From Zanthoxylum bungeanum (taxonomy: Eukaryota > Streptophyta > Magnoliopsida > Sapindales > Rutaceae): a DNA stretch of 64,000 nt. How positions within the stretch are numbered: the stretch's first letter is position 1; every line of letters starts with the position of its first letter. Location: the NCBI GenBank assembly GCA_019454045.1, contig SKCR01038874.1:1-64000 (forward strand), written 5' to 3'. Positions 49,291 through 60,608 of this stretch are shown in pieces. Under the pieces are notes generated by a model, which saw nothing but the letters and a program-made list of their open reading frames with translations, was not told the origin of the DNA and did no database searches. Made by a program: the position numbers and the translations under genes.

Positions 49291-51186
49291 TGTGAAAGCC
49301 GCGAGAAACGGACGTTGGAAGGGTAAAGTGGGAAATTATCATTTTGTCAGATTTAACTCGCTTGTTTCGCTTCGAGTTCGCTTGTTGGACCTCTGTTTTA
49401 AAACACACCAAACCCATTAAATCACATCCAAAAATAATTAAAACATTTAAAACACATCTCACAAATTAAATAATTAAAACATTTAAAACACATCTCACAA
49501 ATTAAATAATTAAAACAAAATTAAATTAAATTAAAACACATTTCACAAAATAAATAATTAAAATAAAATTAAATTAAATTAAAACACATTTCACAAATTA
49601 AATCACATTCCTAAATTAAATTAAATCCCTTTCCTAAAATACATAAATCATATTCCTAATTTAATTAAATCACCTACCAATTTAAATAAATCATATCCTT
49701 AACTAAAAAGAATAAATCAAATCACTTCCCTTAATTAAAGATTTCCCCTATCATATTTTATTAAAAGAATATCTCACAAATCCTATTTCTTCCCTAACAA
49801 GGTAAAACCCATCCCCTTGCCTATAAAAATAACCCCTCTCCACACATTCAAAACCCTGGCTGGCTGGCTAATCCTCACGAAAATACAAAGAAAATAAACC
49901 TTGCTTCAAGCCCCAAGCAAATCGAAATCTGCCAAGCCCCTTTCACAGCCACAAGATCACACTCCACGCCACATAGCCCCTAGACCATCTGACCTCACGC
50001 AAATTGCCACAGTTTGCCCGCACGTTGCACCCTCCATCACGCTGCTTCAAGCCCTCAATTCCACACGCCACCTGCCCTCACAAGCGCCCAGCTCATAACC
50101 ACTAAAACAAACACACGAACCCTTCACGCTAAAGCCTCACAAAGACACTTGCCCTTTGATCGCACGAGCCCTTGCCTCACAAAGCCACCAGCCCTTTCGC
50201 CCACTACTTTCTGCCTTCCAATTCCCCCCTCGCCTCACGCTAATCACGTCTTCACACACACTGCAGCCTCACGCCCAATTCGGTCCCAAAACCAGCCCAG
50301 TTCAGCTAAAAAATAGTCCCCAGAAACTGCACAAAATAGTAACAAAAACAGCCCAAAACAGTCCCCAAATCTGCCCTAAACAGTGACTAGAAGATACCCC
50401 TCAAATAGCAGCCAAATAGAGTGAAAACAACAGCCCAAACAGCGAGGAAAAACATCGGATCAGTGAACCAGAAAAGTTACGGAACATCAACCCTTCCGAC
50501 GGCCGTGTAACGCGCTTTCGAGAGACGACAAAAGAGGTTAGACCTGAGGGCACCTTTTTACTTATCTTTTATTTTTGTTTTATTTATTTTGATATATAAT
50601 TGCATGAGAGTCGTTTGAAGCATGATGTGATTGTTGGATGAGCGGGATATGTGTTCCCTTTTGTGGTATATCGGATGGAAACCCGGACGTAAATTCCATT
50701 GCCGATTCCGAATGGACGGTAATATGGTCTGCACTCGGGATACAATGCCACGTACCACTTAAGATACATGTATCTCGTCTCATCCAAATTTGTATTTGAG
50801 CATGCTTAGTCTTTAGGTTATTTGTTTATTATTTAAAGCATGGTTTAATTTAGTTTGTTATTTATTTGTTAAAGCATGTTTAGGTTGTTCTTTACGCATG
50901 TTCTTAGTTTATGATGCGTTTGGGTAATAATTTATACATGTTGATTTTATGGTTCAATATGTTTGTTGTGTTACATTGCGTGGAATTATTTGGATGAAAG
51001 CATGTTAGATCTAAGTACCCTTGAGCATGAATGTTGAATAGATTCGGTTAGTTTATTGCACAAATTATATCATCACAAGTGACATAAGTAAGAGACCATT
51101 CCGAACCCAACGGTTTGAGGTCTTCCCTTTCGAGGGGTGAGTGCGGCCTTAAACCTTTGTCCCGGTTCACACCGGGTGGCGACTCC
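49291..51186 (+). mobile_element. Tat-type LTR with primer site, inserted in copy III
   Basis: It starts TGTGAAAGCC and ends about 51171 (GGTTCACA). Five bases on comes TGGCGACTCC (51177-51186), the tRNA-Arg-type primer site used by Ogre/Tat elements. A TATA box CTATAAAAATAA lies at 49821-49832 on the plus strand, followed by a C-rich leader (49850-50400) in which short proline-rich frames are open by chance. Tandem AT-rich repeats with AAAACACATCTCACAAATT occur at 49440-49600. The far border (about 51240) is unclear and no target duplication was found, so how it arrived is open. Confidence 0.6.
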
Positions 51187-51315
51187 ATGTTATTTCGTAC
51201 TCCCAACTAGGCCGTGAGCCTAAAACAGCGTCGTCAACATTCTGTTGTCTACAATTTGCATAGGTGCTTCTTCCAAAACCAGACAGATGTGAAATAAAAA
51301 AGTCAGAAGACTCAC

Positions 51316-51511
51316 CTGCCAATCAGACTCGTGCTTCAATTACCCAACGAATGTCATTAGGAACACCATAGATTGTTAGTAGTCTCATCCGTTCCAAGCG
51401 AGCTTTGTAGACTTTCATCAGAGAGTTTTGAGGGAGAGACAGAAATTGCTTGTGAAGATTTGCGAGAACTTCTTCCATCCTGAAATGTCTTAATCTGCAA
51501 AAACTAAACAC
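51316..51511 (-). CDS. Unrecognised ORF segment ending at a splice-donor-like site
   Basis: From 51511 the frame reads MFSFCRLRHFRMEEVLANLH, then FLSLPQNSLMKVYKARLERM and YGVPNDIRWVIEARVDWQ. Directly after the last glutamine comes GTGAGT (CAG|GTGAGT), a consensus 5' splice site. It lies between the pol remnant and the Tat-type LTR segment. I do not recognise the protein. It could be an exon of a captured gene or part of an env-region transcript. The LHKQF block weakly resembles LHTQF of the ORF at 48895-49278. Confidence 0.4.
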
Positions 51512-51589
51512 ACAAAATTTAAATCACACCAAATCACAATATATACAAAAATTGCATGGGTTGTCTCCCTGCAAGCGCTAAGTTTAGAG

Positions 51590-51985
51590 TCGTCAGCCAG
51601 ACTTGACTTATTGAACGTTAAGCTAGATCTGAAAGTGTAGCACTTTCTTTTTGTCGCTCAAATGATTCTCCCCAGTAGTGTTTGACACGCTTGTTTTTAA
51701 CCTTGAAAGTTTTGTTGGAGTCAGGATCATGTATCTCAACGGCTCTATCTGGTAAAACCTTGGAGATCACAAATGGACCTGACCACCGTGATTTTGGCTT
51801 CTATAGGAAGAATTTCACCCTTGATTTGTTTAACAGTACCTTCTGCCCTGGTTCCAGTTGTATGCGCACTAACTTCTCATCATGTCTTTTCTTGCCCTTT
51901 TCTTTGTACAATTTGGCATCCTCAAAAGGCTGATTGTGAAATTCCTCCAATTCGTTGAGCTGGTGGAATTTTTCTCTTCTGTTGC
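51590..51985 (-). pseudogene. Athila integrase C-terminal region remnant
   Basis: Read on the minus strand: QLNELEEFHNQPFEDAKLYK, RIQLEPGQKVLLNKSRVKFF, a stop, then KSRWSGPFVISKVLPDRAVE and DSNKTFKVKNKRVKHYWG. Relatives have LDELEE, YKEKTKRWHD, GQKVLLFNSRLKLFPGKL and KSRWSGPF. Shortly after lies GCGCTTGCAGGGAGACAACC (about 51560-51585), close to the sequence found after pol in many Athila elements. Confidence 0.85.
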
Positions 51986-51989
51986 TTGT

Positions 51990-52843
51990 AGTGCAAGAAT
52001 AGGCTTCTTCAGTACGCAGTGTGCTTTATCTTCAGGCTCCACATGCAATTGACATGTTTTAAGTTTGTCAGTAGAACTTTGCATTGCATTGGAGTTCTGA
52101 ATGGTACTGTGTATCACATCAAGTCTGAAAACATTCCTCATTCTTTTCATCTTCTGGGAAATTCATGGCCTTGAAAACATTGAATGTTACTTCTTGGTCT
52201 TGTACCCTCATGGTTAATTCTCCTTTTTGTACATCAATAATGGTTCGACCTGTAGCCAAGAATGGTCTTCGAGAATGATCGGCACGTCTTCGTCTTCCTC
52301 CATATCAAGGACATAAAATCTGCTGGGAAAATGAATTTGTCAACCTTGACCAGCACATCCTCAACTACGCCTCTTGGAAATACGAGCGTTCTATTAGCAA
52401 GTTGTAGAGAGACTGAAGTGGGCATTGTTTCTCCAATCTGCAGTTTCCTGAAAATAGAAAAAGGCATCAAGTTAACACTTGCACCTAAATCACATAAAGC
52501 CTTACCAAAGTTATGTTCTCCTATGATGGCATGGAATGTGTGAAACTGCCAGGATCTTTCAACTTCAGGGGAAGTTTCCTCTGAATGATGGCATTGCATT
52601 CTTCTGTTAATGCTATTGTCTCGTAATCTCCCAATCTCCGCTTTCGTGAAAGAATGTATTTGATGAATTTGGCATAGCTAGGCATTTGTTCCAACGCTTC
52701 TGCAAATGGAATGTTGATATGTAGCTTTTTGAAGATTCCAGGAACCGAGAAAACTGCTTGTCCAATTTGTTCTTCTGAAGACGTTGAGGAAAATGTGGAG
52801 TTGGAATGATCTGTTCTTTTTCCTTTGCTTCTTTTTCCTCCAT
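51990..52843 (-). pseudogene. Athila-type protease and linker to RT (copy III)
   Basis: ALCDLGASVNLMPFSIFRKL (DLGA active-site motif) is followed by VSLQLANRTLVFPRGVVEDV and KFIFPADF. Past a frame change the RPFLATGRTIIDVQKGEL-type and VFKA-type blocks of Athila are visible, then CQLHVEPED. At about 51985 this passes directly into integrase C-terminal sequence. RT, RNase H and the integrase core are missing at this joint. Confidence 0.85.
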
Positions 52844-52869
52844 CTGTTGCTTTGTTTCTTTTAGAACTT

Positions 52870-54336
52870 CCTCAGCAGCTGTTTTGGCTCCAACATCTTT
52901 GTTGATTTCAGTACCGCTTTTTAATATGATGGCATGACATTGCTCCTCCCCATGTTCCTTAGATTTGGCTCTGTGTTGTTAGGAAGGGTACCTGGCGGTC
53001 TGTAACTCTGAGCATTTGCCAGTTGTCCAATTTGATTCTCCAGTGCTTTAATAGAAGCAGATTGACTTTGAATTAATGCTGATGAGATTGAAACATAGCA
53101 TCATATCTTGCTGATTGAGATTGAACATAGTATCATATATTGCTGCTTGAGAGTCGTGTTTGTTTCTATCTTTTTCAAGTGGGTCACACTTCTGTTATTC
53201 CTGGTTCATTTGCCTGCTCCTGGCTTTTGTTCTGTTGCTGGAATTCAGATGGTGGATAGTTCTGCTGTTGGCCTGAATTGTTGCTCCATGAAAAATTGGG
53301 ATGATTCCTCCACCATGGGTTGTAGATGTTGGAATATGGATTGTTCCCCTGTTTGTTGAAATTGTTGACATAATTCACCGTCTCTTCAAGTTGGTTCGAA
53401 TCTGGTGCTCCTCCATATGGTGAACTTGTGGATCCAGTGGTAAAAGTCTCCATGAATTTGCATATCTGATCTAGCTTGGCGTTGACTGCTGTATTGGCTC
53501 CACTTTCATAAATTCATGCAATTCAATGGATCATGCTCATTTCTGTTGGCCACAAGGAATTGTTGTTGGCCATTTCTTCGATTAGGTCCCAGGCTTGATC
53601 TTCTCCTTTTGCCATCAAGGCTCCTCCAACAGCAGCATCGATTGTGGTTCTCATTATTCCAGAAAGCCCATTATAGAATGTTTGGACTTGAAGCTATTTT
53701 GGAATCTCATGGTGAGGACATTTCCGGAGCAAATCTTTGTACTTTTCCCAAGATTCGCAGAGGGATTCTGAATCTTGTTGTACAAAGGATGTGATGTCAT
53801 TCCTCAGCTTTCCAGTTCTAGCTGGTGGAAAGTACTTTGCAAGAAATTTGGTTGCTAAAGTGTTCCAAGTTATGATGGAACCTGCTAGTAGTGAATGTAG
53901 CCAAACTTTAGCTCTGTCTTTCAGGGAATATGGAAAAACTCGCAGTCTCATTGCTTCTTCTGATGCTCTGTTGTAGTTGAAAGTACGCAAACTTCCAGGA
54001 AGTTACTGATGTAGGCATTAGGATCTTCAGTTGCATTCCCCCCGAACTGAACTGATTGCTGAATCATCTGAATGCATGTTTTGATATCACAAGCATTGCT
54101 AGTAAGGGTGGAAGTAAAATACAGGAAATGAGTCTGTCAACCACCGGAATGGTTCTGTCTCGAATGGGAATTGGTGGTGCAACCTCCAAAGGTTCAAGTT
54201 CCATGTTGACTAAAGCTTCTTGGCCTTCTCGTCTTTCCCTTCTCAACTGTCTGATGGTTCTTTCAATTTCTGGGTCAAGCGGTCGGAGTTCAAAGCTTCT
54301 GGTTCGTCTCATGTAGTTTCTGAGAAGCTGAAACAC
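52870..54336 (-). pseudogene. Athila-type gag (copy III), frame-broken
   Basis: The start near 54336 gives RSFELRPLDPEIERTIRQLR. A frame change leads to VFPYSLKDRAKVWLHSL, FLAKYFPPARTGKLRNDITS, ESLCESWEKYKDLLRKCPHH and, after a stop, LQVQTFYNGL, then GTTIDAAVGGAL-like and QAWDLIEEMANNN. The C-terminal part (53184-53453) is Asn/Gln-rich (NPYSNIYNPWWRNHPNFSW), as usual in Athila gag before the protease. Several frame changes and stops exist. Sequence differs clearly from the gag fragment of copy II. Confidence 0.85.
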
Positions 54337-54420
54337 AAGAAAATAGTAATAATAAGTAAAAAGAAATTAGATACAAGTAAAGTATCTAACCCCACAACTA
54401 ATAGTGAAAGATAAATAAGT

Positions 54421-54440
54421 CCCGGCAACGGCGTCAAAAA
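54421..54440 (-). other. Primer binding site (tRNA-Asp type)
   Basis: The minus strand directly after the 5' LTR reads TTTTTGACGCCGTTGCCGGG. This matches the TGGCGCCGTTGCCGGGG primer region typical of Athila-lineage elements, with one change, and fixes direction and lineage. Confidence 0.85.
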
Positions 54441-54442
54441 CT

Positions 54443-56196
54443 TGACCGGCGTAAACACACACATATAACGCAAGCGCACGTATCGTTCAAGTAGTATAAA
54501 AATATCGATCCATGAGGACTTAATATCTAATCTATTAATTTTATGAAGTCAAATGATTACTAGTATCTAACAGGTTGTTTGATTGATTTGAAATGGTGAC
54601 GATTCTAAATTTAAAAACAAGTAAATAAAATTGTTCGAAAGTAGGTTTTAAGAAAATTCAATATTAAAAACTATCTAGGGTTGTGATTTCTTCCAATATC
54701 ATTTTAAAGATGAAGTGGTTATCTTAAAGTTGGGTAATATATTGATTTATTAACCTGGAACACTAAATTATGTGTAAGCCTCTGTCGATGGTCAGACACA
54801 AATACCCACTTTAACCCAATTGAACCATATGTCTATGTCAACCAAATTATCTGGATTCATTAAGTTTAAGTTCCAATTATGGCTACCCCCGCCCGACAGG
54901 TATATGTCTATCCTGTAAGGAAATCTATTAAAGGGTTATCTATCCTCAAGGAAGATCGTGGGCTATTAAGTCTAAGGCTGAAACCTAAAATTCATTTGTC
55001 AAGTTTATTTTAGATTTACCAGATCAATCTTATTAATGGCCAATTAACAAGACGCATTAAGCTTAAGACTAAATAAGTAAACCTTTAAATTACCCAAATT
55101 ATAATTTAACCCCTTATAAATCGGTGCTATTGGATTTCATCACAACCCCAGATAACTGGCTTAGTTACGACACATATTTACGGGTAGTAAAAACTTAAAT
55201 AAAATAAAAGACAAAGTAAATGCTGAAAAGTAAATTGCTGAAAAGTAAATGCTGAAATTAAATACTGAAAATTAAATGCTGAAAAGTAAATGCTGAAAAG
55301 TAAATTACTGAAAAGTAAAAGCTGAAAGTAAATTGCTGAAAAGTAAATGCTGAAAAGTAAATTACTGAAAAGTAAAAACTGAAAATTAAAGAAAGAAAAG
55401 TACTGTGCGTAAAAGTAAATTGCGGAAAGTAAAAACTGAAAAGTAAAGAAAAGAAAGTGCGAAAGCGGAAATTAATTACTAAAAGCTATAAATAAACAAA
55501 CAAGATACAATCTTCTTAGTATTCTTAAGGAATTCCTTAGAAGAAAGTATGAATTTTACAAATGAAATGGCTTGGTATTTATTGGCAAAATTTTACCTCC
55601 ATCAAATCATCCACCAAATCAATTATTAATTGCTCCACTAATTACTCCACCAAATCCATTATTAATTGCTCCATTAATCTCTTATCATGTTTGGTGATGA
55701 TTTGATAATTTTAATTATTTATTTATTAATTTATTTTTTGCTTTGAAAATGATTGAAAGTGACTTTAATAATTACACACAACACACTTTTGGATGGTTCA
55801 TCAATTTCGGGCATGAAATCTTCAGAATTAGAAATTATTTTGTCTTTCAAAGCTGTAGATCTTTGAGTCTTCTTTAATCTGAAACTTGAATCAGCTCAAT
55901 CCGATATCGGAGTAAACTGTTATGCCCAAATTACGACAGATACACAAAACTAGAATTTCCAAAACTGCACTTCGTTAAAACGCCCTTTCAAGTTTCCAAT
56001 CTCCAAAATTAATATGTCAAGTCCAATTTTTGCCCTTATTTGACCCACATTTCGTCCTAAATGATTTCATTGTGTCCCAATATTATTTTATCTGCAAAAT
56101 AAACTAAAACACATCAAAACGTTCATCAAACCCGAGAAACTAAACAAAATATTAAGTAAAAGGGGCGGTAAATATTGATATATTTTCCGCTCATCA
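54443..56196 (-). repeat. 5' LTR of Athila-type copy III
   Basis: TGACCGGCG to CTCATCA, 1754 bp. The minus-strand 5' end is TGATGAGCGGAAAATATATC, a form common in plant Athila LTRs. It carries the same AAAGTAAATGCTGA minisatellite at about 55210-55460. Confidence 0.92.
55210..55460. repeat. Minisatellite in the 5' LTR of copy III
   Basis: Repeated units of about 14-16 bp of the form AAAGTAAATGCTGA or AAAGTAAATTGCTGA. The same array, with different unit numbers, is at about 45735-45960 in the 3' LTR and 43600-43680 plus 44030-44120 in the solo LTR. Confidence 0.85.
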
Positions 56197-57455
56197 GGAT
56201 GCAAAACTAGTACTCGTAAATGTTGCAGCTATCAGGATAGTATGACTAGGTCATGATTATCCGATTACAGAGATTAGTTGCTAGTGATCCGATATATGCT
56301 TCATATGGGGCAGACACAATTCCAGCCCTAGGCCTAGCATGTGACATCCGATACTGGATCGTATTACGCAATACATTATATACTACGCCTGATACAGATT
56401 ATATTTTCCTCGTTTAATATTTCTGGAGAATTGGGTAGACACAGTGCTTTGCTAGAAGCCAACCATGTCTTGTAAATCTGTAAGAACGTGGTACCAGGTA
56501 CACACATATTCGGATAGTCCGATGACCAGATTTACTGCCAACATATCCAGGGATCTCTTGGGTCGCTTCCCAAAGATCACTGATGACATTTGACTCGAAC
56601 AGAATTAATCTTGGATTAATTATGAGAGAGAAAATTAATCTGGGATTAATTACAGCGAGAATTTATCTTGGATTAAATTCGTTTAGAAGAGAGAACGCGA
56701 TTAATTTGGAATTAATCGACAAAGTAAATTTAATAGTTAAATTATATTTTACTATTTAATTTATTTAATTGGGCTAAAATAATATATCAGATATATAATT
56801 GAAATTAGATTTCAATACAAAATTAAAATTGGATTTTAATTCAAGCGAACAAATTAATTTGGATTAATTTGTAAGCGACTTTCATAATAATTTTGCTAGG
56901 CATTATTATTTAAATTAAATTGGATTTAATTACGTCACAACGGAAAATTCGTTTAATCGGATTAAATGAACCCGGGCCCAAAGTGTGTTGTATAAGCCAA
57001 CTAAATTTGGAATTTAAAGTGGTGGGACCCACTTTACTTATATCAAATATTTGACATTTGATGGAGGTAGTTGGGCTTTAAATTAAATGAATCCATTTAC
57101 TTTTCACCTACCTTGTTTTTGGAAAACAATTTGTTAAACTTTGTTTTGGAAACCAAAAGACAACACAACACAAAACTCTCTCATTCTTTTCTCTCTACAT
57201 GGCCAAAACTTCTTATTCTTATTGGAGGAAAATTTTGTTTCATTTTGTTCAAGCTAGCACTTAAAGGGGTCATAGAAAGGTGATAGGGAAACTCACCATT
57301 GAGTTTGGAATTCACTTTAAAGGCTTAGAGCTTCTACATCCATGGAATTTTTGAAATCCTAAAACCGATCAATGTAAGTTATTCTGCAAACTTTCTTGAT
57401 TAATTCACACTAGAATCATGTTTAGGATCCTTGGAATGTCTTAGAGACACTAACA

Positions 57456-58526
57456 ATGGTATCATTAGCCACCTAAACTTGATTTTAATTTCTAGGGTTT
57501 ATGGACTTTAATTTGGGGATTTTGCTTGGAGTATGTATTTTCCTAAATTGATTGTTTGGTTGTGTTTAGATGATGATGAATTGGATTTGTGCATCTTTGG
57601 ATTTGAGAAAAATTGATTAGATTAATTTTCCCCAAAAATCCAACATGGCTGAATTTAACCCTATGAAGAACTCATGGTGATTTTTGAAATTTGACAATTG
57701 GATATGTTAATTGGCATGAATTTGAATGTTAATTGTTGATTTAATTGGATTAAAATCAAAATTAGATGTTAATTTCATGTTGTTGCCGTGAGTTAAACAT
57801 GTTGGATGAGTTGATTTTGCTTCAATTTGTGTTGGACATGAATTGGATAATTGAGCATGATTAATTGGATTAATTAGTGTTTTGGAAACATTAGATTAAT
57901 TGATTAATTGTGTTAATTACACTTTAATTGAAATTAATGTGATATTTGGAATATTATGTTAATATAAATTAGTCTTTAAAATTGGATTGGACTTTGTTAT
58001 ATTTGGGCTAATGGGCTTGGTTGGGCCAAGTTTGGTTTTGGACAATTGGGTTTGATCCAATTGGGCCTAAAACCATTTCCATAAAGTCCAAATATGACTA
58101 TTGGGCCTTTAATAATTTAATTGGGCCTAAATTGATTTTGGTAGAGGGTGATTCCTAATTGGGCCTTGGCATTTTGGGTTTGATCCATAATGGCCAAAGC
58201 CCATGTCTAAAGAATTAATTGAAAGCCCATTGGACTTTAATTAAATAGTATTGGATGCTAATGGGCCTTGAGACCCATTTAGATTGGATTTGGAATCCAA
58301 GTCTAAAAGGCACTATTATAAGTGTAATTATTTAATTTGGAATTAAATATGAATTAGTATTGATACAATTTAAAATTGGATTTAAAATTGTAGTTCGATA
58401 TAATTCAAGAATACTTATGTTGAGTATTTATTCTTAAATGAGTTGGACTCGCGCAAATCAAATCGTTGTATGAACATTGGATGGTCATTAATCAAAGATA
58501 AATTAATTGGATTAGATTGATTGAAT
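57456..58526 (+). other. Internal (leader) segment between LTR-A and LTR-B
   Basis: It starts with the primer site TGGTATCATTAGCC at 57457 and is AT-rich and non-coding, with many TTGGGCC/GGGCTTGG motifs at 57990-58280. It is homologous to 60609-61590 after LTR-B up to GGATTAGATTGATTGA, where LTR-B begins abruptly with no purine tract. So most of the internal region of this element is deleted, or two elements share LTR-B. Confidence 0.7.
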
Positions 58527-60608
58527 TGTTAGACAATTATGACCCATAGCGTCACTATTTGTACAGATCATGGTGTTGTTGTACAAATTAACTATGTGAC
58601 AAAGGAGATTGCACTCTTATCATTTGTGATTAGATCACCAAGATGTATAAATGATGGAAGGTCCCTATGATTTGTTCCTGGATTGAGATGATATAAGACA
58701 ATATCAATCCAACGAAGGATAAATCATTAAATATCCCTAGTCAGAGTATTATCGAGATTGGACATCGATAATGCCTAAAAGACTAGTATTACACTTGTGC
58801 GCGTTGTGAGGGCATAACACATAGTTCTCATATATTTGGGTATATGATACTCATGCAAGTGTAATAGGAGGTGGTGTTTTACCGATGGTACGGGAAACAG
58901 CTTCGCTCTGGATAGACCCCTTCGGAATTTCATTGGTAGTATAACTATGTGTCTATGGAAGTCCGAATTTAGGGTAGGTGTATTTGGTCTTAACCTGAGA
59001 CTTGCACCGCTAATACTTGCGACAATCAATATGCTTTGGTTTTGATCGTCCAGGGCTTTACCAGTTCTGTGTATGCCTCTTCTTGGTATATTGAGAATCG
59101 TAGTGTATTGGGTGTGATGTCGAGATGGAAGTATCACTTCAGTTATAGTGGAGATGATGATCACGTATGATACGGAATTTGTTCTCTTATATGCTGCAGC
59201 TATCGGGATATTATGACTAGATCATGTATATCAAATTATAGAGACTAGTTACTAGAGATCCGATATGTGCTTCGTATGGGGCAGACACAATTCCAGCCCC
59301 AGGCCTAGCACGTGACCATCTGATACTGGATCGACATACACAATACTACGTATACTACGCCTGATATAGATCGTTTATTCCTGTAAGCATGTTTCTGGAG
59401 AATTGGGTAGGCATGGCGCTTTGCTAGAAGCCAACCTTGTCTTGTAAATCGGTACAAACGTAGTACAAGGTACTTACGTGTTCGGATAGTCCGACGACCG
59501 TATTTACTGCCAACATATCTGGGGATCTCATGGGTCGCTTCCCGAAGATTCACCGATGATGTATGACTCGCACTTTATTAATCTGAGATTAATTAGATGA
59601 GAGAGAAAATTAATCTGGGATTAATTACGGAGATATTTTATCTGGGATAAAATATTAATTAAAGAGAGAGAATGATTAATTTGGAATTAATCGATAAATT
59701 AATATATTCGATATATTAAACGAAATTGGATTTCGACGCGGAATTAAAATCGGATTTTAATTCGGTCGAATGAATTAATTTAGAATTAATTCGTTAGCGA
59801 CGTGAATAGTAATTATGCTATGCATGATTATTTAATTAAATTAGATTTAATTACGACGCACGGAAAATTCGTTAATTTGGAATTAACGAACCCGAGCCCG
59901 GGAGTGTTTTCGAGCGCATTCGCATTTCGAATTCGAGTGCGGCACGCAAATCACATCAAGCGTAAAATTGCTAGTCGCATCTAGCGTCACATCGCACATC
60001 ATTCAAATGATGGATGTCTTGTCACTTTGACTGATTGACAACCAGTCACTATTCATGAGTGATGTGACTTGATGGAAGTGGTTGGAAAGCATCTTTTGCT
60101 TTTTGGCTCCAAAATTTTGGTTGACCTTTTTGAAAGGCAAATACCAAATTTTGGCATATGATATTATTAGGTTTTGGAAACCTAATACAAGTGATATATC
60201 TCTCTCTCTCTTCTCTTTGAACTTTCAGCAAAGAGCCTAGTTTATTCTCTCTCATTTTTTCTTCACTAAAACCGTGAATAACAAGAATGAAGATGGAAGA
60301 TTTGTGGCAAATCTTGCCATTGCTAGCACACAAAGAGGCATACAAGGTGATAAGGAAACCATTTCGTGAGCTTGGAATCCATTTTGGAAGCTTGGAGCTT
60401 AAAGACTTCAATGGAGGACCATGACGATTTTGAGGAGCAAAATAGTGAGTTTGCCGTGAGCCTTGGAGCTTCTCAAAGGGCATAAAAGGTTTTGTTCTTC
60501 GTAGCATCCAATCCGTTCATTGTGAGTATGATTCCACCATTCTCCTTTGCATATTCACACGTGTTTTATGCTTATAAATGATCCTTGGGAGTTAATAGAA
60601 ACCCAACA
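58527..60608 (+). repeat. LTR-B, partner of LTR-A
   Basis: It begins TGTTAGACAATTATGACCC and ends GAAACCCAACA, followed by TGGTATCTTGAGCC (60610-), a tRNA-Met-type primer site. It aligns along its length with the three pieces of LTR-A. At 59575-59780 it holds repeated imperfect palindromes such as TTAATCTGGGATTAA and ATTAATTTGGAATTAAT. It has no insertions, so it serves as the empty-site reference for those in LTR-A. Confidence 0.85.

Larger units (their letters stand above)
44965..56196 (-). mobile_element. Complete-ended Athila-type Ty3/Gypsy element carrying a LOG-like gene (copy III), 11.2 kb
   Basis: Two LTRs (44965-46681 and 54443-56196) bracket an internal region with, on the minus strand, a tRNA-Asp-type primer site, gag, protease, an integrase C-terminal remnant, two unrecognised ORF segments, a LOG-like ORF, the Athila signature near 47890-47925, tandem repeats and a purine tract. 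Flanking 5-mers are GGATA and GGATG, and LTR-B preserves a related uninterrupted site near 59165. RT, RNase H and the integrase core are deleted, so it could only move with help from another element. The two LTRs are very alike over long stretches, suggesting a fairly recent insertion. A Tat-type LTR segment (49291-51186) sits inside it. Confidence 0.9.
42264..57455 (+). repeat. LTR-A of a large LTR element, split by two Athila-type insertions
   Basis: LTR-A begins TGTTGGACAATTATGACC and ends GAGACACTAACA, followed after one base by TGGTATCATTAGCC, a degenerate tRNA-Met primer site. Its own sequence is in three pieces: 42264-42799, 44859-44964 and 56197-57455, together about 1.9 kb. These align in order with LTR-B (58527-60608). 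Insertions are a solo LTR (42800-44858) and a complete element (44965-56196). No coding capacity is seen. Confidence 0.82.

Noticed and set aside
49901..50386. Proline- and serine-rich plus-strand frames (65-100 codons)
   Set aside because: Three overlapping frames are open at once because the leader is C-rich and lacks TAA/TAG; it lies just after a TATA box of an LTR and looks like leader sequence.
58775..59553. Minus-strand frames of 129 and 82 codons in LTR-B
   Set aside because: They are not open in LTR-A, have no recognisable motifs and lie in LTR sequence.
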